Source: Myxococcales bacterium
GTDB lineage: Bacteria > Myxococcota_A > Polyangia > Polyangiales > Ga0077539
Assembly: GCA_030652255.1 (NCBI GenBank)
Contig: JAUSAZ010000079.1
Coordinates: forward strand, 1-53,646
Length of the DNA stretch: 53,646 bases
Direction of reading: 5' to 3'
Part shown: positions 8,008-16,633 of the stretch, piece by piece
Layout of the letters: every line of letters begins with the position of its first letter
How positions within the stretch are numbered: the stretch's first letter is position 1
Made by a program: the position numbers and the translations under genes
Notes under the pieces: model-generated
The model's database searches: none
Told to the model about the DNA's origin: nothing
Seen by the model: only the letters and a program-made list of their open reading frames with translations

Positions 8008-10199
8008 GCGGGCCGTCGGCGCTCGCGCAGGGCCGGGCGCTACTGCGGATGACGGTGCGGGGGCTGGTCAACTCCCTGCGGCACCGGCAGGGGGCCGGGG
8101 CGCTGGTGGTGTTCCCGTTGTTGGTGACGGTGCTGCTCATCGAGCTGGCGCGCTTCGGGGGCAAAGGGGCCGACGGGGTGCGTCGCTTCCTCGCGGCGGC
8201 GCCCCTCGACCGCGGCACCCACTTCGTCGCGCTCTGGCTCTCGGTGATGGGCGCCGCGGTGGTGGCGCTGAAGTACGCGCGGGCCATCCCGGGCCGCGGG
8301 GCGCGGCCGCTCTTCGACACGCTGCTCTTCCGCGCGCTGCCGGTGTCACCCCTGACGCGCACCCTCTTCGAGCTGCTGGTGGGCTCGACGCACGCGGCGG
8401 GCTTCGTGGCGCTGGCCTTCGCCCCGGCGCTCTACGGGCTGGTGACCCAGCGGATGCAGGGCGTCGGCGCGGTGGCGGCCACGGCGGTCATCGCGGTGGT
8501 GTTCAATGGCGTCGCCACGCTGATGGCGCACGCGCTGCACGCGCTGGTCTCGCGATATCTGGGCGGGCGTTCATTGGACATCGTGCGGGTGGTGACCGCG
8601 AGCGCGGGCTTCCTGCTGGTGGGCTTGTTCTCGACCATCGGACCCATCGGGGTGGGCTTCGCGCATCGGCTTCGGGTGCTGCTCCCGGCGCCCGGGTGGA
8701 GCGTCTGGCTGCCGCTGCGGGGACTGGTGCGCTGGATGCGCTTCGACGACCCGAGCGGCGTCGCCAACCTCCTGGGGTGGACCGTCGGGCTGGTCGGGCT
8801 CTCGGTGGCGGCGCTGATGTGGCGGGTGCGCGCCCCGACGGACCTCTCCCTGGATGGTCCCGCCGCGCCGGTGGGGGCGGGGCGCTGGGAGGCGGGGCTC
8901 TCGGGCGCGCGGGTCGAGTGGCGGATGTTGTCCCGACAGGCGCCGTACCTGGTGCTCGCGACGCCGGCCTTCCTGGTGTTCTTCTTCGGTGTGGTGAAGG
9001 GCGCGCGCGCCGCCACCGGGCACGACCTCCCCTTCGTCACCTTGATGGGGCTCATCGGCTGGGCGCTCATCGTCCAGGGCACGGCCCTCACCGGCGCGGC
9101 GTCGCGGCGCTGGCGGCGGGTGCTCTGGATCCTGCCCACCACCGGGCGCGACCACCGGGACGCCATCCGGGCGCTCGCGCGCACGCACCTCGCGATGACC
9201 GCGGGGCTCGCGCTGGCGGCGCTGCTCCCGTGGCTCTTCGTGCAGCGGCCCTTGTGGTGGTGGTATCCGCGGCAGTTCTTCGGGATGCTCCTGGCCATCG
9301 CGGTGGGGCAGTGGGCGCAGTCGGCGGCGCTGTTCCTGTTGATCGACCCGTCGCCCGATCGCTTGACGGGCCTCTCCGTGGGCGGGGTCTTCGGCGTGCT
9401 GGTGACGGCGCTCCCGACGGCCGCGCTGCTGGTGCTGCTGTCGGCGATGGGCCTGCCCGCGTGGCTCTCGCTGGTGGCGCTGCTGGCCCTGCTCGCGTGG
9501 TCGCTGGAGTCGGCGGCCGTCGCGCGGCTGCGCTGGATCCGCGAGCCCACCGGGGACCCGGACGCGGCGCTGCGGATGTGGCCGGCGCTGCGGTCCTTCG
9601 GGGTGGCGGGGCTGGCGCAGGTGGTGGTGGCGGAGTCGGGTGACGCCCTGGGCATCGGGGCCACGACGACGCTGGTGGGGTCGCTGCTGGTGTTCGCGGG
9701 GGTGCTGCTGCCGCTCTCGTGGCGCGGGGCGAAGTCGCACGCCCCGGAGGCGCGGTGGTCCATGGGGAGGAGCGTCGCGATCGGGGTGCTGGTGGGGGCG
9801 GTGAACTTCGCGCTGGTGCTGGGGGTCGCGCGGCTGCTGGGCGGTGCCGTGAGGGGCGGCGGGTCACCGCTGGCGGCGGCCTTCACGCAGACGCGGGGGT
9901 GGGTGCTGGCGGCGATCGTGGTGGCGTCGACGACGGTGATCCCGCTGGCGGAGGAGCTGTTCTTCCGCGGGTGGTTGATGCAGGCGGTGCGGCGCGAGGT
10001 GGGCGACGCGCGGGTGGCCGTGGCGCTGTCGGCGGCGGTGTTCGCGATGGTGCACGCGGGGGCGGCGTGGGCGCCGGCGCTCTGGGCGGGGCTCATCGCG
10101 GGGGCGTTGATGCAACGGAGCGGGCGGCTGGCGACGTCGCTCGCGATGCACGTGACGAACAACACCCTCGTGGTGCTGGCGGTATTGTTGGGGCGATGA
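8004..10199 (+). CDS. ABC-2 permease fused to a CPBP (CAAX-like) intramembrane protease
   Basis: The 731-residue polytopic membrane protein starts inside the stop of the ATPase gene. The first 600 residues hold many hydrophobic helices of an ABC-2-type permease. The last 90 residues are a CPBP/Rce1-like domain with its three motifs intact: EELFFR (E650, E651, R655), FAMVH (H684) and HVTNN (H716, N720). These residues form the glutamate/histidine active site of type II CAAX prenyl endopeptidases and bacterial ABI proteins. Fusions of this kind are known in several phyla, so the architecture is not new. It still suggests that substrate export and membrane proteolysis are coupled. Its stop codon overlaps the start of the RCC1 lipoprotein gene. 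Confidence 0.9.
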   Translation: MSGPSALAQGRALLRMTVRGLVNSLRHRQGAGALVVFPLLVTVLLIELARFGGKGADGVRRFLAAAPLDRGTHFVALWLSVMGAAVVALKYARAIPGRGARPLFDTLLFRALPVSPLTRTLFELLVGSTHAAGFVALAFAPALYGLVTQRMQGVGAVAATAVIAVVFNGVATLMAHALHALVSRYLGGRSLDIVRVVTASAGFLLVGLFSTIGPIGVGFAHRLRVLLPAPGWSVWLPLRGLVRWMRFDDPSGVANLLGWTVGLVGLSVAALMWRVRAPTDLSLDGPAAPVGAGRWEAGLSGARVEWRMLSRQAPYLVLATPAFLVFFFGVVKGARAATGHDLPFVTLMGLIGWALIVQGTALTGAASRRWRRVLWILPTTGRDHRDAIRALARTHLAMTAGLALAALLPWLFVQRPLWWWYPRQFFGMLLAIAVGQWAQSAALFLLIDPSPDRLTGLSVGGVFGVLVTALPTAALLVLLSAMGLPAWLSLVALLALLAWSLESAAVARLRWIREPTGDPDAALRMWPALRSFGVAGLAQVVVAESGDALGIGATTTLVGSLLVFAGVLLPLSWRGAKSHAPEARWSMGRSVAIGVLVGAVNFALVLGVARLLGGAVRGGGSPLAAAFTQTRGWVLAAIVVASTTVIPLAEELFFRGWLMQAVRREVGDARVAVALSAAVFAMVHAGAAWAPALWAGLIAGALMQRSGRLATSLAMHVTNNTLVVLAVLLGR

Positions 10200-11476
10200 G
10201 GGCGGCGGTGATCGACGCAGGAGGTCCGCTGGCACGATCGCAGGGGCTCCGATGGGTCACGTCGCTCGCGCTCATGGCGGGCTGCGCGTCGACGGTGACA
10301 TCGAACGCGGGTGACGCCGGGATCGATGCACCGGCGGAGGAGGCGGGCGTTGACGCACCAGCGCTCGACGTGAGCCCGACCGACGCAGGGAGCGACGTCG
10401 CGCCCGAGGCCCGCGTGTGCCCACCGGTGATCGATGACGACGTCCCGGCTGCGGACGTGCCGGTGACGGGCGAGGCCCATGTCGTCGAGATCGCGCTCGG
10501 CCTCCTGCATCACTGCGCTCGCATGAGCGACGGCACGGTGCGCTGTCGCGGCTTCAACTCCTTCGGCGCGCTCGGCCGCGGCACGGTCACCTGGCGGGAG
10601 CTCGACCCGGCCGCCGTCCCGGGGCTTGTCGACGTCGTGCAGGTCGTGGCGACCGAGGGGGACATCACCTGCACCCGGCACCGCGACGGCACCGTGCGCT
10701 GCTGGGGGTCGAACCGCATGGGCCTGCTGGGCACCGGGCACGACGGGGACTCGGCCGCGTGCGCGCCCAACGGGCCGTGTCGACCGAGCCCCACGATGGT
10801 TCCTGGGCTCAGCGACGTCGTGTACCTCGCGCCGAGCTCGCACTCGATCTGCGCGGTGCGAGCCGACGGCTCGGTGTGGTGCTGGGGGCAGAGCGGGCCC
10901 TTCCTGCCGGAGGGAGGCTCTGCGACGCCGGTGCGCGCCGACGCGGTCGCGGACGTCGCGCGGCTCTGGCAGCTCTTCGGTGGGTGGATCGTGCAGTTCC
11001 GCTCGGGTCGGTATGCGTCCTACGGCGTCGGGGTCGATCCGAACGTGGCCGTGACGATCCCGCCCGAGGCGCTGATCGATAGCGTGGGCGGGCCCGCGCT
11101 CGTGTGGCATTGCTGCTACCGGCTGCGCGACGGCTCGGTGCGCTGCGTTGGCCACAACAACCAGGGCCAGCTCGGCAACGGCGAGTCGATGACGGGAGAG
11201 GTCTTCATCACCGAGCCGACCGACCCGGGGCTCTGCGGCGTCCGGTCGATCGCCGTGGGTTTCACCAGCTCCTGCGCGTTGATGGGCGATCGGTCGGTGC
11301 AATGTTGGGGCGACGGCACGAGCCGTCCCACGCCGCTGATCGGGTTGAATGGCGTGGCCTCGGTGTATCTCACCCTCCAGGGCGGCTGCGCGTTGCGCGT
11401 CGACCACAGCGTGTGGTGCTGGGGGCGGTGGAGCCCCTACGACTCGTCGCCCTCGCCAACGCGGGTCGAGTGGTAG
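10196..11476 (+). CDS. RCC1-repeat lipoprotein
   Basis: About 426 residues. The ATG at 10196 overlaps the TGA of the upstream permease and lies 7 nt after a TATTGT hexamer. A signal peptide ends in the lipobox LMAGC with Cys30 as the lipidated residue. An Asp/Ala/Pro-rich linker follows (about 35-85). The rest consists of about six RCC1-type blades recognisable by the recurring pattern DGTVRCWGSN..GLLGTG, DGSVWCWG, DGSVRCVGHNNQGQLGNG and VQCWGDG. This indicates a beta-propeller displayed on the cell envelope. RCC1 propellers in bacteria are thought to mediate binding. No enzyme motif is present. Confidence 0.88.
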   Translation: MRAAVIDAGGPLARSQGLRWVTSLALMAGCASTVTSNAGDAGIDAPAEEAGVDAPALDVSPTDAGSDVAPEARVCPPVIDDDVPAADVPVTGEAHVVEIALGLLHHCARMSDGTVRCRGFNSFGALGRGTVTWRELDPAAVPGLVDVVQVVATEGDITCTRHRDGTVRCWGSNRMGLLGTGHDGDSAACAPNGPCRPSPTMVPGLSDVVYLAPSSHSICAVRADGSVWCWGQSGPFLPEGGSATPVRADAVADVARLWQLFGGWIVQFRSGRYASYGVGVDPNVAVTIPPEALIDSVGGPALVWHCCYRLRDGSVRCVGHNNQGQLGNGESMTGEVFITEPTDPGLCGVRSIAVGFTSSCALMGDRSVQCWGDGTSRPTPLIGLNGVASVYLTLQGGCALRVDHSVWCWGRWSPYDSSPSPTRVEW

Positions 11477-11678
11477 CCGCGATGGACGCCGCGGGGATGG
11501 TCATCTCCGGTGTCGGGGTGCGCTGGTAGGCCGCCCTGGTCGGCGCGTCGTGGGGTCGCTCAGGGTGGGCAGTCCCATCCCCTGGGGCGGCGGTGATCAC
11601 CCGCAAAGGCCTGCCATCAGGCACGATCCTACGCATCCGACGGCTGGCACGCGCCCTGCGAGCGGGGGCGGTGTGCTG

Positions 11679-12848
11679 ATGCAAGCTTCGCGGCGGTGGT
11701 TTCGACTCCTCGGGATGGCGACGATCACAGCGGGCCTCGGGTGCACCGGCCCCGACGGTCCCGCGGCCGAGCCCGAGGGCGAGGAGCACTCCTCGATTCC
11801 CGCCGACGCCGAGATCGCCGAAGACGCCGACGTCCCGCTGTTGCCGCCCATCGACGACGAGCCCGACGCCGCGCTCGCCGAGGACGCCAGCGCGCCCGCC
11901 GTCGACACGCCCGCCGTCGACGCGCCGGATGTCCCGCCCGCGATCGACGTGCCGACGGTGCGCGATGTCCCCGTCGTGAGGGACGTCCCCCCGCCGCGCG
12001 ATGTCCCGGTGGTGCGCGACGTCCCGCCCGCCCCGCGGTGCATGGGCTCGGCCTCGGGCCAGTCGTCCGTCTGGACCTGCACCGACAACGGCCGCGCGCG
12101 GGAGCGCTGCGTCTCCGGGGCGGTACAGGCCGACGACTGCCCCAACGGCTGCGTGCGCCGCCCGTCGGGCGAGAACGACGTCTGCGCGCCGCGCTGCACG
12201 GGCTCCGCCTCGGGCCAGTCGTCCATCTGGACCTGCACCGCCGACCGCCGCGCGCGCCAGCGCTGCGTCCTCGGCCGCGTCGAGAGCGACGCGTGCCCGC
12301 ACGGCTGCGAGGCGCGCCCCTCGGGCACCAACGACACCTGCGCCCCCGCGCCGCCGCCGACGCCGCAGCTCCCCACCTGCGCCCGTCGTCCGCTCCTCCA
12401 CTGGGGCCTGCACCCCGACGCGTCCGACCGGCTGCGCTGCGCGGGCGTCCCCGAGGCGCGCATCACCCAGACCATCGGCAGCGCGGCCGCCTCGGCGGGA
12501 ACCCACGCCGCCGACGGACGGGTGGGCGGCGTGTCCTACTCCGCGGCCACCGACATCAGCACCCGCAGCCTCTCGACCGCCGACATCCACGGCCTGCTCG
12601 ATCGCCTCGCCAACCAGGGCTTCGCGGCCTGGTACCGCTGGCCCGGCCACGACGGGTGGCCCTCCAGCGAGTCGCCGCACATCCACGCCATCTACGTCGG
12701 CTGCGCCATGAAGGCCTCGCTCCGCAGCCAGGTGGGCGCGTGGCTCGCCTCACGCAACGGGCTGGTGAGCAACACGATCTACGGGTTCCACTCGTGGAGC
12801 GCGGCGCAGCGGGCGCTCGTGCGGACGGTGTTCGACCGGCACAACTGA
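11679..12848 (+). CDS. lipoprotein with two Cys-rich modules and a C-terminal HxH domain
   Basis: About 389 residues. The signal sequence ends in AGLGC (Cys22), a relaxed lipobox. Residues 30-120 are an acidic Asp/Ala/Pro/Val linker with repeated RDVPVV units. Two tandem modules of about 51 residues (about 121-171 and 172-224) share C.GSASGQSS.WTCT, a central RC, then DxCP.GC and a terminal C. Their cysteines are identically spaced, so disulfides within each module are likely. The last 150 residues form a separate domain with WYRWPGHDGWP and SPHIHAIY (His334, His336), which could be a metal site like that of M15-type peptidases. I cannot assign it to a family with confidence. Its 3' end overlaps the convergent FG-GAP gene by 99 bp. 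Confidence 0.8.
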   Translation: MQASRRWFRLLGMATITAGLGCTGPDGPAAEPEGEEHSSIPADAEIAEDADVPLLPPIDDEPDAALAEDASAPAVDTPAVDAPDVPPAIDVPTVRDVPVVRDVPPPRDVPVVRDVPPAPRCMGSASGQSSVWTCTDNGRARERCVSGAVQADDCPNGCVRRPSGENDVCAPRCTGSASGQSSIWTCTADRRARQRCVLGRVESDACPHGCEARPSGTNDTCAPAPPPTPQLPTCARRPLLHWGLHPDASDRLRCAGVPEARITQTIGSAAASAGTHAADGRVGGVSYSAATDISTRSLSTADIHGLLDRLANQGFAAWYRWPGHDGWPSSESPHIHAIYVGCAMKASLRSQVGAWLASRNGLVSNTIYGFHSWSAAQRALVRTVFDRHN

Positions 12849-14798
12849 GGGCGCGACCCGCCGGCGCGGGCCTCGCGCCAGCCAGAGCCCGAACTGCCGC
12901 ACGTCCACCCCCACGGGCGCCGTGATCGCGAAGGCAGGCGTGTCGCGGGGGCTGCTCCGGCCCAGGTAGATGTGCACCCGGGCGGGCACGTCGTTGGGGT
13001 CGCCCACCCCCCAGTCGTCGAAGCCGTCGCCGTCGACATCGCCGAGCCCGGTGGTGCCGAAGCCGAAGCGGGCCTCGTTCCGGGGCGACGGATCGCTGAG
13101 GGAGATCTGCGCCAGCGTGCCGCCGGACGATCCCAGGTACAGGTACGCGCGGCCGACGGCCCCGGTGCCGCCGGGGGCCATGGACTCGTGGGCGGCGATC
13201 ACCACGTCGCCGAAGCCGTCGCCGTCGACGTCCCCGGCGCCGCCGAGGGGGTCGCCGAAGTACCCGCCGTGCGGTCCGGGGAGCGTCGTGCTCGGGGTCG
13301 GCGTCACCCCGCTGCTGGCGCCGAGGTACGCGTAGACCTGACCGTTGCCGCCGGGGGTGGCCTGTAGCGTGGCGGCGACCAGCACGTCGGCGCGCCCGTC
13401 GCCGTTGATGTCGCCCGCGGAGGCCACGCGCACCCCGTAGTTGCCGTTGTTGAGCAGCATCGTGGGGTTGGGCGGGCCCTCGAGCGTGCGCGTGGGCGCG
13501 GGCTCGGGGCCTGTCCCGAGGCGGCCGGGGAAGAGGTACACCCGGCCGCGCTCGGTCCCGGGGATGGTGCCCTGCGATGGGGCCGCGACGATCACGTCGC
13601 CCAGGCCGTTGCCGTCGACGTCGCCCGCGCCCGCGACGCTGGTGCCGAAGCGCCCGTTGCTCGGCGCCGGGAGGATGATCGACGGGGTGCGCCCGGGGCC
13701 GTCGGGGCCGCCGAAGTAGAGGAACGCGCGGCCGTTGTCGGTCGCGGTGATGCCGGGGGCGCCCACCACGAGGTCGGCGTACCCGTCGCCGTTGACGTCG
13801 CCCGCGCCGGCGATGGAGGCGCCAAAGGCCTGGCCCGCCACCGGGGGTTCGAGCCGCACCAGCGGCGCGCTGACGATGCCCGCCGCGCTGCCCCGGAAGA
13901 CGAACACGGTGCCACGCCGCTCGGACACGAGGTCGGCGAAGCCGTCGCCGTCGACGTCGCCCGCGGGCGCGACGTAGTCGCCGCCGTCGGTGATGGTCAC
14001 CGAGGGCGTCGAGGTGGCCGCCAGCGGCGACCGGTACACATAGAGCCGGTTGGCCTCCGGGGCGGCGATGACCAGGTCGGCGAGGCCGTCGCCGTTGAGG
14101 TCCGGCGAAGCCCCCCAGGAGGTGTCCACCACGCCGCTGCGGCCGCTGTCGGCGCCGACGGTGAACTGCCACACGGGCCCCCGCGCGGCGCCCACGCCCG
14201 CGGCCGAGCGCCCCTGCAGCCGCCAGAACCACACGCCCGACGTGAGCACCGCGTCGGGCTGGCTGCGGGTGCCCATCGCATCGAAGGTCGAGCAGCGCAT
14301 GGTCATCGCGCGGTCACGGCAGAGCGTGACGCGGGCCCCGGTCGCGCCGGGCGGCAACACCCACGAGAGCCGCGGCTGCGGGACGGTCACCCGGCTCGTC
14401 GAGAGCGGCGCGACGGGGCGCGGCGCAGGGAGACCGCAGCCGCCGCAATCGCTGCCGATGTCCGCGACATCGACCCGCGCATCCGGGGCATCGACGGAGA
14501 CCTCGGGAGCGTCCATCGATGCCTCGGGGGCATCAATGGAGACCTCGGGAGCGTCCTCGAAGACGTCGGGAGCGTCCATGGAGACGTCGGGAGCGTCCTC
14601 GGAGACGTCGGGAGCGTCGTCGGAGACCACGGGAGCGTCGTCGGAGACCTCGGGAGCGTCCACGCCAGCGTCCGTGGGACCGCGGTCGGTCGTCGCGTCG
14701 GGCCTCCCCTCGAAGGAGTACTCGTCGAGGCCGTTGATGAGGCTGCACGACGCGGAGAGCGAGCACAGTGCGATGAGGGCGGTCCTGCTCATGGTCAT
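12750..14798 (-). CDS. FG-GAP (integrin-alpha-like) repeat lipoprotein, C-terminus truncated
   Basis: About 682 residues. The signal sequence has a lipobox-like SASC (Cys18). A linker of nine 7-residue repeats (DAPEVSD-type) follows, then a short beta-sandwich-like segment and at least six FG-GAP repeats. Each repeat carries a calcium-binding loop such as DVDGDGFADL, DVNGDGYADL or DINGDGRADV. These fold as a beta-propeller on the cell surface. The last repeat breaks off after QFGLWLA, where GAGDxxGDG would be expected. The frame then runs as an Arg/Pro-rich tail antisense to the 3' end of the lipoprotein gene at 11679-12848. The tail looks like read-through after a lost end, not a designed domain. 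Confidence 0.85.
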   Translation of the reverse strand: MTMSRTALIALCSLSASCSLINGLDEYSFEGRPDATTDRGPTDAGVDAPEVSDDAPVVSDDAPDVSEDAPDVSMDAPDVFEDAPEVSIDAPEASMDAPEVSVDAPDARVDVADIGSDCGGCGLPAPRPVAPLSTSRVTVPQPRLSWVLPPGATGARVTLCRDRAMTMRCSTFDAMGTRSQPDAVLTSGVWFWRLQGRSAAGVGAARGPVWQFTVGADSGRSGVVDTSWGASPDLNGDGLADLVIAAPEANRLYVYRSPLAATSTPSVTITDGGDYVAPAGDVDGDGFADLVSERRGTVFVFRGSAAGIVSAPLVRLEPPVAGQAFGASIAGAGDVNGDGYADLVVGAPGITATDNGRAFLYFGGPDGPGRTPSIILPAPSNGRFGTSVAGAGDVDGNGLGDVIVAAPSQGTIPGTERGRVYLFPGRLGTGPEPAPTRTLEGPPNPTMLLNNGNYGVRVASAGDINGDGRADVLVAATLQATPGGNGQVYAYLGASSGVTPTPSTTLPGPHGGYFGDPLGGAGDVDGDGFGDVVIAAHESMAPGGTGAVGRAYLYLGSSGGTLAQISLSDPSPRNEARFGFGTTGLGDVDGDGFDDWGVGDPNDVPARVHIYLGRSSPRDTPAFAITAPVGVDVRQFGLWLARGPRRRVAPSVVPVEHRPHERPLRRAPRVEPVDRVAHQPVA
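14477..14665 (-). repeat. nine 21-bp tandem repeats in the FG-GAP lipoprotein linker
   Basis: The coding repeat unit is seven codons, consensus D-A-P-(E/D)-V-S-x, repeated nine times with drift only in the last position and a few others. At DNA level the units read GGAGCGTC(C/G)TCGGAGAC(C/G)TC on the plus strand. The copies are close enough to suggest recent slippage. They space the lipid anchor from the propeller. Confidence 0.8.
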
Positions 14799-14821
14799 GG
14801 GTGGGGGACTCGAAGGGTGAT

Positions 14822-15637
14822 TCAGAAGGTGACCCGCAGCCGCGCCGAGCACCCGCCCGGGGCGCACGCGGCGCCGACCACCGGGCTCGACGAATCGTCC
14901 CGGCCGGTGAGCAGCACGATGACGCCCGCGGCGGCCGAGGCCAGACCCACCCCAAGGAGAACGTCGGTGACCACGGCGCGGGTGCGCCCCGCGTCGGCCT
15001 CCGCACGGAGCGCGGGGTCGCACACGCGGTCGGCGCAGGCCGCCGCGAGGTCGCTCTCGGTGGCGAGCACGGTCGCGCCCAGCACCGCCCCGGCCACGAT
15101 GGCGACGCCGCCGCCTGCCATGAGCGCGACGGGGAGGGCGATCGAGCGGCGCGGCCGCGGCGCGGGAGGCGCGATGCGCAGCACCACCGCGGGCGCAGCC
15201 GGGGGCGCAGGGGCGATGACCGGTGGAGCTGCGGGCGCGGGCGGCGCGGGCGACGGAGGCACCGTCGCGGTGGCGCGGAGCTGGGCCTCCATGGCGGCGA
15301 GCTGGGCCTGGAGCATCGCGCGGTTGCGGGCGCGGGGCTCGACGGCGAGGTACTGGCGCAGCGCGTCGGCGGCGCGCCGGGTGTCGGCGGCGTCGCGGTA
15401 CGCGACGTAGGCGTTGTAGAGCAGCTCGGTGCCGTGGGAGAGCCGCCACGCCACGAGGAACTCCTCCGCGGCCTCGGCGAAGCGCCCCTCCCGGTGGAGC
15501 GCGGTGCCCCGCTCGAAGTGGACCTCCGCCGTGTCGGCTCGCCGCTGCCCGAGCGCCGCGACGGGGGCCGAGAGCGCGGCGAGGCCGAGGGCCAGGGCGA
15601 TCACGGGGGCGGCTCTCCTGGTGGGCTGCGGGTTCAT
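14822..15637 (-). CDS. exported TPR protein with two C-terminal membrane helices
   Basis: About 271 residues from ATG at 15637, the start of a signal peptide (APVIALALGLAALSAPVAALGQ); an in-frame ATG 42 nt upstream would give a non-signal extension. Residues 30-125 contain TPR-like helices (VHFERGTALHREGRFAEAAEEFLVAW, then YNAYVAYRDAADTRRAADALRQYL). A Pro/Ala linker and two hydrophobic segments flank a loop with the cysteine pair AAACADRVC. The layout and the loop cysteines parallel the PEGA protein at 2622-3596, so both seem to belong to one paralogous family, although this one lacks PEGA. It lies 24 nt upstream of the FG-GAP gene in the same direction, as a likely operon. Confidence 0.75.
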   Translation of the reverse strand: MNPQPTRRAAPVIALALGLAALSAPVAALGQRRADTAEVHFERGTALHREGRFAEAAEEFLVAWRLSHGTELLYNAYVAYRDAADTRRAADALRQYLAVEPRARNRAMLQAQLAAMEAQLRATATVPPSPAPPAPAAPPVIAPAPPAAPAVVLRIAPPAPRPRRSIALPVALMAGGGVAIVAGAVLGATVLATESDLAAACADRVCDPALRAEADAGRTRAVVTDVLLGVGLASAAAGVIVLLTGRDDSSSPVVGAACAPGGCSARLRVTF

Positions 15638-15721
15638 GGGGCGGGCGCGCACCCTCGCCGCAACCGGGTCCCTACACAAGGCGCCGGCAATCGAAGTGGC
15701 AGGGCCGGGCCGACGCGCAGG

Positions 15722-16585
15722 TCAGTCGTCGAGCGAGGTGCAGTGCGGGGCGACGAGCTCGCCGGTGATGGTGCCGCCGGGGAAGGTCGCCGTGACGCTG
15801 AGGGAGACGCGGCCGTTGCGCTCGTAGGCGCGCGGCACCACCCGCACGGCCGTCGCGCGGAGCAGGGGCGCCGTGGTGAGGTCGCCGCCGAAGTCGAAGA
15901 GCACCGCCGCCACGCCGTCGGCCTCGGTCTGCGGGGTGGCGTCGGCGGTCGCCCGGACGCCGCGGATGGTCACCGTGCGCCGCGGGGTGGGGGAGCTCGC
16001 CGTGGGGCACGCCGGGTCGCCGCCGAAGTGGGCCTCGATGAGCAGCCGGTCGGCGCCGGTGTTGCCGTGCTGGGCCCGCTCGAAGCGCGCGCTGCGGGCG
16101 CCGAACATGCCGACGAGCGCGGTGCCATCGGCGCCGCCGTCGGGCGAGGAGGGGTTGCGGGCGCAGAAGTCACCGACGCCCGAGATGGACAGGCACCGCG
16201 GGAGCGCCGCGGGGCAGTCGTCGCTGCGCTCACAGGCGTCGGAGCAGAGGGAGGTGCCGCCGCTGCCCTCGACGCAGAGCGCGCTCGCGCAGTCGTCGCC
16301 CGAGGTGCAGGGGGTCACGCCCGGGAGCCCGGCGCCCCGGGCGCCGGGGGCGCAGCGGCAGCCGGCGGTCTCGGAGCACTCGCAGCGCTCGGTGGGGATG
16401 CAGTCGCGGTTGAAGGAGCAGCGCCCGCCGCCGTCGAGCGCGCTCGGAGCATCGGCCGGCGCGTCGACGGAGACCGGCGCGTCGACGACGTCGGGGGCGT
16501 CGGTGGCCGCGTCGGTCGCGACGACGGGATCAGCCTGGCAGGCCGGGAGGCACAGCAGGAGCGCGAGGGCGGTCCGGAGGGTCAT
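15722..16585 (-). CDS. Cys-rich lipoprotein of unknown function
   Basis: 287 residues with a short signal peptide ending in LPAC (Cys16) and an Asp/Ala/Pro-rich linker (about 20-50). The middle third (about 55-145) is rich in paired cysteines in patterns such as CSFNRDC..TERCEC, CTSGDDCASALCVEG and CSDACERSDDCPAALPRC. These resemble the Dickkopf/EGF-like cysteine modules common in myxobacterial surface proteins. The C-terminal 130 residues look like a beta-rich domain with no family I can name. Same strand and block as the two genes downstream. Confidence 0.7.
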   Translation of the reverse strand: MTLRTALALLLCLPACQADPVVATDAATDAPDVVDAPVSVDAPADAPSALDGGGRCSFNRDCIPTERCECSETAGCRCAPGARGAGLPGVTPCTSGDDCASALCVEGSGGTSLCSDACERSDDCPAALPRCLSISGVGDFCARNPSSPDGGADGTALVGMFGARSARFERAQHGNTGADRLLIEAHFGGDPACPTASSPTPRRTVTIRGVRATADATPQTEADGVAAVLFDFGGDLTTAPLLRATAVRVVPRAYERNGRVSLSVTATFPGGTITGELVAPHCTSLDD

Positions 16586-16633
16586 CGGGGTGTCTTGGGG
16601 GGGGGAGAGGATGAAGAGGGGAGCGGAGGGCGC

